DNA from: Streptosporangium sp. NBC_01755
Lineage (GTDB): Bacteria > Actinomycetota > Actinomycetes > Streptosporangiales > Streptosporangiaceae
Direction of reading: 5' to 3'
Length of the DNA: 64,000 nucleotides
Assembly (NCBI RefSeq): GCF_035917995.1
Contig: NZ_CP109131.1
Span: 5,580,001 to 5,644,000 of the forward strand
In this document: positions 32,859-41,533 of the stretch, in pieces
Numbering within the stretch: position 1 is the first letter of the stretch
Layout: every line of letters starts with the position of its first letter
Translations under genes and position numbers: made by a program
Notes under the pieces: model-generated
The model's input: only the letters and a program-made list of their open reading frames with translations
The model's database searches: none
What the model was told of the DNA's origin: nothing

Positions 32859-34436
32859 TCACCTCTCGCGGCGGAACATGACCAGCGCCACGTCGTCCTC
32901 CCTCGCGCCGAACCTCTCGATCAGCCGGTCGCAGAAGACCTCCAGGTCCTCCTCCGCCCCCTCGGCCAGCTGCCGTACGATCTCCAGGCTCTCGTCGAGC
33001 AGCTTGTCGCGGTCCTCGATGAGTCCGTCGGTGAACATCAGCACCGAGCCTCCCCGCGGCACGTTCACCCGGTCGACCCGGTAGCTCTCCTCGGTCACGC
33101 CCAGCAGGAGATTGCCCAGGCGGTGGTAGCGGGCCTGGCCGTCGGCGATGAGCAGGGGCGGGATGTGCCCCGCGTTGGCGACCTCCATCTCCCCGCTCAC
33201 CGGGTCGAGCAGGAGCAGGCAGACGGTGGCGGTCATACCGGGGTGATAGCGCCGCAGCACATCGTTGAGCAGGGCCGTCGACGTGCCGAGGTCCGAGGTG
33301 CCGATGACGGTGGCACGCAGTGCGTGGCGCAGCTCCGCCATGACGGTGGCGGCCAGCAGCGAGTGTCCCTGGACGTCGCCGATGGCGATGAGCACCCGGT
33401 GGTCCGGCCGCAGGACCTCGTAGAAGTCGCCGCCGACCTCGACGTTGTCGACCGCCGGCTGGTACCGCCAGCTGATCGTGAGCCCGGGTATCTCGGGGAT
33501 CCGCGCCGGCAGCAGGCTGCGCTGCAGGGTGAGGGCGATCGCGTGCTCCTCGGCGTACGCCCGAAGCGCGTCCACGGCGAGGGCGAGGGCCTGGCCGAGC
33601 TGGCGCAGCACGTTGGACTCGTCGGTGTCGAGCGGCGGGACCCCCTCCACCCCGAGGTAGACGGGGGGCCTGCCCAGCTTGGTGCGGCAGACCACGGCCG
33701 AGACATCACCGCCGATCTTCGCGTCGGGTATCAGCCCCATCCAGTCGGCGGTGGGGACCGTGAAAACCTGGGTGCCCGCGGAGTCGCCCAGGGACATCGC
33801 GCTCAACCTGTCCAGCGTTTCCGGCGCCGCGACCTTGGCGACGGCGACGTTCTCCGGAGGCATGGCGACGAACCTGCGGGTCCGGCCGTCGGGAGGCAGG
33901 GCCAGCGTGCCCGCCTGCCGCTCCAGGATCCGGGAGGTCCCCTCGACGGCCGTGGTGAGAAGCTCGTCGAACGTCTCGGCGGAGTTCATCGAGAGCGTGA
34001 CCTCGGTGAGGGCGGCCAGCCGCCGGGCCATCAGCTCGGCTCGTTGCCGGGCGCGGTAGTAGCGCAGCGTGGCCTCGACCGTCGCGGCGAACTCGTCAGG
34101 CTCGACCGGCTCCGCCAGGTAGGCGTCGGCTCCGCGTTCGAGCCCCTGGGCACGGTCGGCCGGGGTGATCGCCGCCCCGGAGATCTGGATGACCGGTATC
34201 GACGACGTCGCCGCGTCGGCCTTGATCTGCTCGCAGACCTCGTAACCGCTGATGTCGGGCAGCCGTACGTCGAGGACGACCAGGTCCGGCTGGAGCTCCC
34301 TGACCTTGGCGAGCGCCTCCATGCCGCCGGTGGCCTGCACGACCTGGTGTCCCGAGCGGCGCAGCCAGCTCGACAGGATGTACAGCTTGGTCGGGGTGTC
34401 GTCCACGACCAGCACCGTCGCCCCGCCGCTACCCAT
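32859..34436 (-). CDS. receiver-GAF-SpoIIE (PP2C) phosphatase
   Basis: The protein has 525 residues. The response-regulator receiver domain (1-120) has the acidic pair VDD (11-13) and phosphoacceptor Asp56 in LVVLDVRLP. The usual conserved Lys is Glu (AYLAEPVEP). A GAF-like middle (about 135-300) leads to a SpoIIE/PP2C phosphatase domain (VGGDFYEVL, IAIGDVQGHSLLAATVMAEL, LMFTDGLIED). Such proteins dephosphorylate anti-anti-sigma factors such as RsbS/RsbV in stress-sigma control. A degraded rsbS lies immediately upstream. The start is the ATG 34436. Confidence 0.85.
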   Translation of the reverse strand: MGSGGATVLVVDDTPTKLYILSSWLRRSGHQVVQATGGMEALAKVRELQPDLVVLDVRLPDISGYEVCEQIKADAATSSIPVIQISGAAITPADRAQGLERGADAYLAEPVEPDEFAATVEATLRYYRARQRAELMARRLAALTEVTLSMNSAETFDELLTTAVEGTSRILERQAGTLALPPDGRTRRFVAMPPENVAVAKVAAPETLDRLSAMSLGDSAGTQVFTVPTADWMGLIPDAKIGGDVSAVVCRTKLGRPPVYLGVEGVPPLDTDESNVLRQLGQALALAVDALRAYAEEHAIALTLQRSLLPARIPEIPGLTISWRYQPAVDNVEVGGDFYEVLRPDHRVLIAIGDVQGHSLLAATVMAELRHALRATVIGTSDLGTSTALLNDVLRRYHPGMTATVCLLLLDPVSGEMEVANAGHIPPLLIADGQARYHRLGNLLLGVTEESYRVDRVNVPRGGSVLMFTDGLIEDRDKLLDESLEIVRQLAEGAEEDLEVFCDRLIERFGAREDDVALVMFRRER

Positions 34437-34480
34437 GGGCGTGTCCAGGAACGCTTCCGATCGCCTCCGGCAGGAGGTCA

Positions 34481-34693
34481 CTAGAGATCACCATGTGTGC
34501 TCCCTCCGGGGCCTGGCGCCGTGCGCACGCCACCGGGGGAGAGGCTCGGCTCGACGAGGGTGATCGCCGCCGTCGGTCGCATGCCGACGACGATCGTCTC
34601 GGCGTCGGGCATACGGAAGATCGCCGCGATGGTGGCCGGCATCCGGCCGATGAAGGAGTCGACGATCTCCACGGCGGTGATGTCGCCTGGAGG
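34481..34693 (-). pseudogene. rsbS (STAS anti-anti-sigma) remnant
   Basis: In one frame the C-terminal half of an RsbS-type STAS protein is readable: DITAVEIVDSFIGRMPATIA, then IFRMPDAETIVVGMRPTAAI and TLVEPSLSPGGVRTA. The N-terminal half has been lost or scrambled, and the usual ending after GVRTA is replaced. A complete RsbS is about 115-120 residues. It directly precedes the SpoIIE-type phosphatase, consistent with a decayed stressosome module. Confidence 0.6.
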
Positions 34694-35351
34694 AGTTCTT
34701 CAATGCGACGCCGGCCGACGTCCGCGTGGACGGGCAAGGCAACTCCTATGCGTGTGACCTGCGGGCAACTCGCACGAAAGGCTACATGGAGCGTCCTGCT
34801 TACGGCCTTTTCTGAGGTTTCGGTCGGCAAGTGTCGGGTCAATGTCGCGGCCCCATCCCAGGTGCCCTCACGGTGCCGCAGTCGCCCGCCGCCGATGCGG
34901 AGGCGGTCAAGGATCACGGCCCAGGGCTCCCGATTACCAGCCTACGTTGATCGCGAATCGCGTTTCAATGGCTGGGCTTGCGCTGGACGGCTCGGTGAGG
35001 TGCACTGTGGTCGCGAAAACGTACAAAAGCCGCGAAAACTGCAGTGGTCGACCGGGGTTTAGATTGCTACCATAAGGCAAATCTAGCGAGATGTTATGAC
35101 GCGAGTTGCTCTGGTGACTACTGTTACGGATGATGAAGAAGTAGTCTGAGCTGTGGAAAGGTGCTCAACGCCACGCGTGATCGTCGAGCCGGCAGGCGAG
35201 GTAGGGTCGCGGCGAGGCGGCGTTCTTCCCAATTAGCCTGTACAACGGGCCGACTTGTGAAATAACGTAACTGAACTGAAATCGCCCGATCATGATCCTG
35301 GCGATACTGTCGCCGCACAACAGATAAGCGGATGAGAGCAGGAGACCCCCG
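34694..35351. other. long intergenic region before hutI
   Basis: About 660 bases with no convincing gene. Most of it, especially 34950-35330, is visibly more A+T-rich than the surrounding sequence. A 17-codon ORF (35096-35149, starting MTRVALVTTVTDDEE) with a weak GAG ribosome binding site may be the start of a lost gene. It presumably also holds the hutI promoter. Confidence 0.4.
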
Positions 35352-35477
35352 ATGCCGTCCGGACTCACAGCGGGCTTGAAGGGCACGGTGCCCGGCAGTG
35401 TCAGGGGCGACTCGCCCCGTCCGGGGGCGGTCCTCCTCCAAGCGTCTTCCCCTGAACACAAGGCGGTGATGCGATGA
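35352..35477 (+). CDS. 41-residue ORF coupled to hutI
   Basis: The ORF starts at the ATG 35352, six bases after a GCAGGAGA ribosome binding site. It encodes MPSGLTAGLKGTVPGSVRGD and ends overlapping hutI as ATGA. No domain is seen. It may act as a leader peptide whose translation feeds ribosomes to hutI, since hutI itself has little of a ribosome binding site. Confidence 0.4.
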   Translation: MPSGLTAGLKGTVPGSVRGDSPRPGAVLLQASSPEHKAVMR

Positions 35478-36682
35478 CGGTCCGCCTTCTGACCAACATC
35501 GGCCGGCTCTGGACCGGAAACGATGTGTTCAGCAACGCGGCGATCCTCGTTCACAACGACCGGATCGCCTGGGTCGGCCGAGCCGCGGATCTGCCGCAGA
35601 GTGTGCCCGGCGTCGTCGACGACATCGTCGACGTCGACCACGTCGAGAACCTGGGTGGCGCGCTGGTCACCCCAGGCCTGATCGACGCGCACACCCACCC
35701 GGTCTACGCGGGCAACCGCTACGCCGAGATGGCGATGCGCTCCGGCGGTTCCACCCCTTCCGCGATCACCGCGGCGGGCGGCGGCATCGGTTCCACCGTG
35801 ACGGTCACCCGGGGCACCGACCCCTGGACACTCTGCAACGGTGTCCGTGAGCGACTCCGGGACTGGCTGCTCAGCGGCACCACCACCATCGAGGCCAAAA
35901 CCGGCTACCACCTCACCCGCGACGGCGAACTGGCCGACGTGCGGCTCCTGCGCGAGCTGGAGAAGGAGCCGATGATGCCGCGGGTGCACGTGACCTTCAT
36001 GGCCGCGCACGTCGTCCCGCCCGAATACTTCGGCCGCCAGCGCGACTACGTCGAGGCCGTGGGCGCCTGGTGCGCCGACGCCGCGGCGGCGGGAGCCGAT
36101 GGCGTCGACGTCTACTGCGACGAGGGCCACTTCACCGCGGAGGAGGCCCGCTGGGTCCTGGCCTCCGGGCGCAACGTCGGCCTGCAGCCCCGCGTGCACG
36201 CCGGAGCCTACACCCGCCGCGGTGCCGTCCAGCTCGCCGCCGAACTCGGCTGCGCCTCCGCAGACCTGCTCCACCACACCACCGACGAGGACATCGCGAT
36301 CCTGGCCCGCTACGGAGTCCCCGCCGTGGTCTGCCCCGGAACCGCCCTCCAGCGCGGCAGCCTGCCTCCTGTCCGCCGGATGCTCGCCCAGGGGGTCACC
36401 GTGGCCCTCGGCAGCGATCACAACCCGGGCCACTGCGGCATCACCTCGATGTCGCTGGTCATCAGCCTCGCGGTGGCGGCCTTCGGGATGAGCGTCGGCG
36501 ACGCCCTGCGCGCCGCCACTCTCGGTGGCGCCACGGTCCTCGGGGCTTCCGACCGCGGTGTTCTCGCCCCCGGACGCCTGGCCGACATCGTCCAGTGGGA
36601 CGCCGACCACGAGGGCGCCTTCGCCTGGGCCTTCGGACTCAAGCCCCGCCGGGTCTGGCGCGGAGGCACCCCTGTCCAGTAG
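35474..36682 (+). CDS. hutI: imidazolonepropionase HutI
   Basis: The protein has 402 residues of the amidohydrolase superfamily, which hydrolyses imidazolonepropionate to formiminoglutamate in histidine degradation. Metal and substrate residues are visible: IDAHTHPVYAGNR (HxH), a TIEAKTGYHLT segment, FMAAHVVPPEYF, LQPRVHAGAYT and ALGSDHNPGHCG. Length and motifs are normal. No other hut gene lies nearby, so the pathway is split in this genome. The ATG overlaps the upstream small ORF by four bases. Confidence 0.94.
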   Translation: MTVRLLTNIGRLWTGNDVFSNAAILVHNDRIAWVGRAADLPQSVPGVVDDIVDVDHVENLGGALVTPGLIDAHTHPVYAGNRYAEMAMRSGGSTPSAITAAGGGIGSTVTVTRGTDPWTLCNGVRERLRDWLLSGTTTIEAKTGYHLTRDGELADVRLLRELEKEPMMPRVHVTFMAAHVVPPEYFGRQRDYVEAVGAWCADAAAAGADGVDVYCDEGHFTAEEARWVLASGRNVGLQPRVHAGAYTRRGAVQLAAELGCASADLLHHTTDEDIAILARYGVPAVVCPGTALQRGSLPPVRRMLAQGVTVALGSDHNPGHCGITSMSLVISLAVAAFGMSVGDALRAATLGGATVLGASDRGVLAPGRLADIVQWDADHEGAFAWAFGLKPRRVWRGGTPVQ

Positions 36683-36740
36683 GTCCAGCGTTCCTGCCTC
36701 CTGCCTCCTTCGTCTGATCTTCTCCGAGTAACCTCTGGAC

Positions 36741-37592
36741 ATGTCGCCACCGGTCGCCGTCGTCACGGATTCCACCGCCTACCTCCCGCGAGAGCAGGTC
36801 TCCGGCCTGGGAATCATCGTGGTACCGCTCCAGGTGGTCGTGGGAGGCAGGTCGCTCGACGACACGGCGTGGCCCGACGGCGCGAGCATGGACGACATGC
36901 TCGGGGAGCGGGCCCCGGTGACGACCTCCAGGCCCGCCCCGCGGCGTTTCGCGGACGCCTACCGGCAGGCGGCGGCCCGGGGCGCGACCGGCATCGTCTC
37001 CATCCACCTGTCCTCGGAGATGTCCGGTACGGTCGAGGCCGCCCGCGCGGGAGCCGAGGATTCGCCCGTTCCGGTCGACGTCGTCGACAGCAGATCCATC
37101 GCCATGGGCCTCGGATTCCCCGTCCTCGCCGCCGCGGGTGCCGCCGCCGCGGGCGCGACCCGGACGGAGGTGGCGGACGCCGCCCGCCGCCGCGCGGAGT
37201 CGATCCGCAGCTTCTTCTATGTCGACACCCTGGAATACCTGCGAAGGGGAGGCCGGATCGGTGCGGCGGCGACCCTCCTCGGCTCGGCACTGATGATCAA
37301 ACCGATCCTGCACATCTCTGATGGGGCGATCGTTCCCCTGGAGAAGGTCCGTACGGCGAGCCGTGCCATCGCCCGTCTTGAGGACCTCGCGGTCGAGGCG
37401 GCGGGCACCGCCCCGGTGGAGGTCGCCGTCCAGCATCTCGGTGCCGCGGCCCGTGCCGAGGCACTGGCAGCGCGCCTGCCCCGGCGCATCCCCGCACTCG
37501 TCAAGGTCGCAGTCGTCGAGGTCGGCTTGGTCATCGGCGCCCATGTCGGCCCCGGGATGCTCGGCATCACCGTCTCCCTCCCGCACTCCTGA
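36741..37592 (+). CDS. DegV family fatty-acid-binding protein
   Basis: The protein has 283 residues. The DegV fold is marked by VAVVTDSTAYLPREQ at the N-terminus, the VTTSRPAPRRFADAYRQA segment, IHLSSEMSGT, and the C-terminal VIGAHVGPGMLGI. DegV/FakB proteins bind fatty acids and, in Firmicutes, present them to FakA kinase. A FakA homologue is not in this window. It lies 58 bases after hutI, and just upstream of comEA in many actinobacteria. Confidence 0.88.
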   Translation: MSPPVAVVTDSTAYLPREQVSGLGIIVVPLQVVVGGRSLDDTAWPDGASMDDMLGERAPVTTSRPAPRRFADAYRQAAARGATGIVSIHLSSEMSGTVEAARAGAEDSPVPVDVVDSRSIAMGLGFPVLAAAGAAAAGATRTEVADAARRRAESIRSFFYVDTLEYLRRGGRIGAAATLLGSALMIKPILHISDGAIVPLEKVRTASRAIARLEDLAVEAAGTAPVEVAVQHLGAAARAEALAARLPRRIPALVKVAVVEVGLVIGAHVGPGMLGITVSLPHS

Positions 37593-37743
37593 CACCTGCG
37601 GGCGCTCCGGCCCGCGCCTCTCCGACGTCCGGGAACCCGTCCGCCGGATCGCCGTCCACAGCCTGGCCGTATGACCGGCCGGATATCCACAGAACGGAAT
37701 TCGGTGAGGATCCTCCCGGTGCCGCCGCCGTAGCGTCCTGCGG

Positions 37744-38781
37744 GTGCGGACCACAGGCCAGAACATCGAGCGGTTCCGAGCCGAGTCGCGGCTGCGGATC
37801 TTGACGGGGCGTGGATCGCCGAACGCGGTTCCGCTCCCTCGCAGGGCGACCGATTCGCTTGCGCCGCCGCTGCTGGACGATCGGTTCTCGCCATTCCGGC
37901 AGATTGATCCGTTATGTCTGTCCCGGCCGGCGAGCCCTGCCGATTCGGGAGATCCGCGTCACCCGCCTCCGCCGGGCGGCACGGCCGTTCCGTCCCTCTC
38001 ACGCGGAGTGGCCGATCCGGCTGGTATGCCCTGTTCGGCGGGAGATGTGTGGCCAGGTGGTCAGAGCGGGCCGCAGGATGCCGTTTCCCTCGACGGGCCC
38101 GCCGCGCACACGCGTTCCGCGCCGGTTCCCCCGGCCTTCGAGGCACTGCGTAAGGTCGTGGCCGCACAGGGACAGGCTCTCGGCCCGGGCAGGCCGGGGT
38201 TGCGTCTCCTGCTGCTCGTCGCCCTGACGGCCGCCGTCGCCGGTGGTGTGTACGCCTGGAGATCCCAGCCGGAGCCCGAGCCCCTGGCCCCGCCGGTGCC
38301 GATCTCCGGGTCTCCGCTGTCGGAACCTGTCAACGCCTCACGGCCGCTGTCCAGGCCGGCCATCGAGCTGACGGTTCACGTGACCGGCAAGGTCCGTCGT
38401 CCCGGGGTGATCACGTTGCCCGGGGGGTCCCGGGTCGCCGACGCGGTCCGGGCGGCCGGAGGCGTTCGCGGGGCAGCCGCCACGGGATCTCTCAACCTCG
38501 CGCGCAGGCTCGTCGACGGTGAGCAGATCGTCGTCGGCTCCGCCGTCGCGGCGGCACCCGCCCTTGTGGATCCAGCGGACCCCGCCACCGCCGCCGTCGA
38601 CCTCAACACGGCCACGGCCGAGCAGCTCGATCGGCTACCGGGCGTGGGCGAGGTGCTCGCCCGGCGCATCACCGAATACCGCGCCGCGCACGGCGGCTTC
38701 CGCACCGTTGAGCAGCTCCGCGACGTGAGTGGCATAGGTGACCGTAAGTACGCCGAGATGCGCGACAGGGTCCGCGTGTGA
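37744..38781 (+). CDS. comEA: ComEA-like DNA-binding competence protein
   Basis: The protein has 345 residues. A long basic, low-complexity N-terminus is followed by one transmembrane helix (LRLLLLVALTAAVAGGVYAW, about 150-170). An SLBB domain (about 207-265, VTGKVRRPGVITLPGGSRVA) and a helix-hairpin-helix domain at the C-terminus (DLNTATAEQLDRLPGVGEVL, YRAAHGGFRTVEQLRDVSGI) follow. It binds incoming DNA outside the membrane. The GTG start at 37744 is tentative. Its stop overlaps comEC (GTGA). Confidence 0.85.
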   Translation: MRTTGQNIERFRAESRLRILTGRGSPNAVPLPRRATDSLAPPLLDDRFSPFRQIDPLCLSRPASPADSGDPRHPPPPGGTAVPSLSRGVADPAGMPCSAGDVWPGGQSGPQDAVSLDGPAAHTRSAPVPPAFEALRKVVAAQGQALGPGRPGLRLLLLVALTAAVAGGVYAWRSQPEPEPLAPPVPISGSPLSEPVNASRPLSRPAIELTVHVTGKVRRPGVITLPGGSRVADAVRAAGGVRGAAATGSLNLARRLVDGEQIVVGSAVAAAPALVDPADPATAAVDLNTATAEQLDRLPGVGEVLARRITEYRAAHGGFRTVEQLRDVSGIGDRKYAEMRDRVRV

Positions 38782-41279
38782 CCCGCCGGTTGCGAAAGCC
38801 GGTCACGATGCGGACCGGCACGGTCGAGTGCGCCGGGAAGACCGAGGGCCCTGGCGGTTCCGGTGTTCTCGGGGAGGTCGGTGGTTTCAGGAGTTCAGGA
38901 GAGGAGCGGGGGGCGCACGCCGCGTATCTGGTCCTGCCCGCGGCGGCATCGTGGGTGACCGCTCTTGTCCTGCTGGGCCGCCCGGCGGCGACGGGCGCCG
39001 TGGTGGCCGCCCTCACGGCCGTGGGCGCCCTGGCCGTGGCCCTCCTGGTCCGGACAGGGAGAACCGCGGGCCGGCGGAACGCGGTGATCGCGGTCCTGGG
39101 GTGCACGGCCGCGGTGGCGGGGTCGGTGGCCTTCCGGGTGCACGCGGCCGGTACGGGACCGGTCGCCGAGCTGGCAGGGAGGCACGCCTCGGCGGTGATG
39201 GAGGTGGTGGTGACCGACGACCCCCGGGAGGTGGCCCGGCGTGGGGGGCTGTTCCGGCGGGAGAGCTTCGTGGTGCCCGCCCGGGTCGAGTCGGTCGGGA
39301 CGGGGGCGGGCAGGGTGACGCTGCGGGCTCCGGTGGTGCTTTTCGTCTCCGGCGCGGAGTGGCGCTCGCTACTGCCCAGCCAGCGGGTCGAGATCAGCGG
39401 GCGCTTCGGCCCGGCGGACCCCGGTGAGCTGCTCGCGGCGGTGGTGCTGGTCAGGGGAGCACCGCGAGTCCTGAGCGGGCCCTCCTGGGAGCAACGCGCG
39501 GCCGGGGCGCTCAGATCGGGATTGAGGAAGGCTGCCGAGGTGTTGCCACCGGCGCAACGCGGGTTGCTACCCGGCCTGGTGGTCGGTGACGTGTCCCGAA
39601 TGGACGATCAGGTCAGAGCCGATTTCAAGGCGGCGGGCCTCAGTCACCTGCTCGCCGTCTCCGGCGCCAACCTCGCCATCGTGGCCGGCGCGGCGGTCGC
39701 GATGGCCAGGATGGCCGGTCTGCCACTCGCGGTGCGGGCGGTGCTGGCGATCTCGGCCATGGTCGCCTTCTCGGTCGTCGCCCGGCCCTCGCCCAGTGTG
39801 CTCAGGGCCCTCCTGATGGGAGGGGTCGCCGCCGTGGCGCTCGGTACGGGCCGTTCGCGCGACGGCGTCGCGGCCCTGTCGGCGACGGTCCTGGGGCTGA
39901 TCCTCTTCGTCCCCGACCTCGCCCGCTCCTACGGCTTCGCCCTGTCGGTCTTCGCCACCGCGGGCATTCTGGTCCTCGCCCCGCGCTGGCGCGACCGGCT
40001 CTCGGCCCGAATGCCCCGATGGACGGCGGAGGCGATCGCCGTGGCCGCCGCGGCCCAGGCCGCTGTCACCCCCGTCCTGGTCCTCATGTCCGGGCAGCTC
40101 GCACCGGTGGCGATCCCGGCCAACCTGCTCGCGGGTCCGGCCGTGGCCCCGGCCACCCTGCTCGGCTTCGCGGTGGCGCTGGTCGCCCCCCTGCACATGG
40201 GGCTCGCCCAGCTGCTGGTCCGGCCGGCGGGTCTGGCCACCGGATGGATCATCGAGGTGGCCGAGCACACCGCGGGGCTCCCGCTGGGCGTGCTCCCGTG
40301 GCCGGGCGGCGTCACCGGGCTGCTCCTGCTGGCCGGCGCCGTTCCGCTCGCCGTGCTGGCGCTGCGACACCGGAGGGCACGCCTGATCGCCCTGGCGGCC
40401 GTCGCCGGGCTGGTTCTCGCCGTGACGGTGGCCGTGCCGATCGTGACTCGTTGGCCGCCTCGCGGATGGCTACTGGTGGCCTGTGACGTCGGCCAGGGAG
40501 ACGCGTTACTGGTCGCGGCGGGGCCGGGGCGAGCCGTGGTGGTGGACGCGGGGCCCGATCCCGTCCTGGTGGACCGTTGCCTGCGTTCCATGGGAGTCAG
40601 GGAGGTGCCACTGGTCATTCTCACCCATCCGCACCTCGACCATGTGGGAGGGCTCGACGGTGTCTTTCGCGGGCGTGCCGTGGGCGCGGTGCTGGTGACC
40701 CCGCACGGTACCGGAGGCGATGCCGGAGAGCACGAGGAGGCGAGGCTGAGCGAGGATCTCGCCCGCCGCCGCGTGGTCGAGTGGGCGGCGAGTCCGGGGG
40801 CGAGCTGGCGGTTCGGACCCTCCGAGCTGACGGTCATCGGCCCGGCGGCCGAGGCATCCCTGACCGGCGCGGGGAAGGGGGCGGCCGTCAACAACGCCAG
40901 CGTCGTGGTGCATGTCCGCTGGGCCGCGGGGTCGGCGCTGCTCAGTGGCGACATCGAGACCGAGGCTCAGGCGGAGCTGCTCCGCAGGGGCCTGCCGCCC
41001 GCCGAGATTCTCAAGGTTCCGCATCACGGGTCCGGCAGGTACGATCCGGCCTTCCTCGCCGCGACCGGTGCTCGTGCCGCCCTCATCAGCGTGGGGGCGG
41101 ACAACGACTACGGCCATCCCGCTCCGTCGACCGTGGCCACGCTGCACCGGCTCGGTATGCGCGTCCACCGGACGGACCTGTCGGGGGACCTCGCCGTGGT
41201 GGACGGCGGGGGAACCCTGACGGTCGTCCCCGGAAGAGCCGCTCCGGCCGGTGGGTCTCTCCCGGGGCCTAGGACGTGA
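38778..41279 (+). CDS. comEC: ComEC/Rec2 DNA uptake channel
   Basis: The protein has 833 residues. Many membrane segments include YLVLPAAASWVTALVLL. The Competence domain includes DFKAAGLSHLLAVSGANLAI, then VRAVLAISAMVAFSVVARPS and VLRALLMGGVAA. A C-terminal metallo-beta-lactamase domain (from about 565) has the HxHxDH motif LTHPHLDHVGG, VPHHGSGRYDP and the catalytic-looking VGQGDALLV. It transports single-stranded DNA. Coupled to comEA. Long intact comEA/comEC in actinobacteria are usual even where natural competence is unproven. Confidence 0.92.
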   Translation: MTRRLRKPVTMRTGTVECAGKTEGPGGSGVLGEVGGFRSSGEERGAHAAYLVLPAAASWVTALVLLGRPAATGAVVAALTAVGALAVALLVRTGRTAGRRNAVIAVLGCTAAVAGSVAFRVHAAGTGPVAELAGRHASAVMEVVVTDDPREVARRGGLFRRESFVVPARVESVGTGAGRVTLRAPVVLFVSGAEWRSLLPSQRVEISGRFGPADPGELLAAVVLVRGAPRVLSGPSWEQRAAGALRSGLRKAAEVLPPAQRGLLPGLVVGDVSRMDDQVRADFKAAGLSHLLAVSGANLAIVAGAAVAMARMAGLPLAVRAVLAISAMVAFSVVARPSPSVLRALLMGGVAAVALGTGRSRDGVAALSATVLGLILFVPDLARSYGFALSVFATAGILVLAPRWRDRLSARMPRWTAEAIAVAAAAQAAVTPVLVLMSGQLAPVAIPANLLAGPAVAPATLLGFAVALVAPLHMGLAQLLVRPAGLATGWIIEVAEHTAGLPLGVLPWPGGVTGLLLLAGAVPLAVLALRHRRARLIALAAVAGLVLAVTVAVPIVTRWPPRGWLLVACDVGQGDALLVAAGPGRAVVVDAGPDPVLVDRCLRSMGVREVPLVILTHPHLDHVGGLDGVFRGRAVGAVLVTPHGTGGDAGEHEEARLSEDLARRRVVEWAASPGASWRFGPSELTVIGPAAEASLTGAGKGAAVNNASVVVHVRWAAGSALLSGDIETEAQAELLRRGLPPAEILKVPHHGSGRYDPAFLAATGARAALISVGADNDYGHPAPSTVATLHRLGMRVHRTDLSGDLAVVDGGGTLTVVPGRAAPAGGSLPGPRT

Positions 41280-41424
41280 TCTTGGCGGGGCGGCGGAACT
41301 CGGTGTCCACGTCGGCGGCGTAGACCGACCGGCTGCAGCGCGCGCAGCGGTACATGATCGGGCCCTCGTCAAGGGATGTTCCGCAGCGGGGGCAGGCGTG
41401 GCGGCGAATGGCGGAGTTTGTCAT
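41269..41424 (-). CDS. 51-residue zinc-ribbon protein
   Basis: The protein MTNSAIRRHACPRCGTSLDE continues to RCARCSRSVYAADVDTEFRR; two CxxC knuckles form a classic zinc ribbon. The ATG at 41424 has an ideal AGGAGGTGAG ribosome binding site. The 3' end overlaps the comEC 3' end by 11 bases in the opposite direction. Similar tiny zinc ribbons in Streptosporangiales lack known function. Confidence 0.75.
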   Translation of the reverse strand: MTNSAIRRHACPRCGTSLDEGPIMYRCARCSRSVYAADVDTEFRRPAKITS

Positions 41425-41533
41425 TGTTCTCACCTCCTGTGATGTTCCCAGAGTGCCCCACGGCACCTGCATTCCAATTGCGAACGACTTGCCGATGCCT
41501 CTCCCGCCACCGAGACGTGGCATGCTGCTCGGC

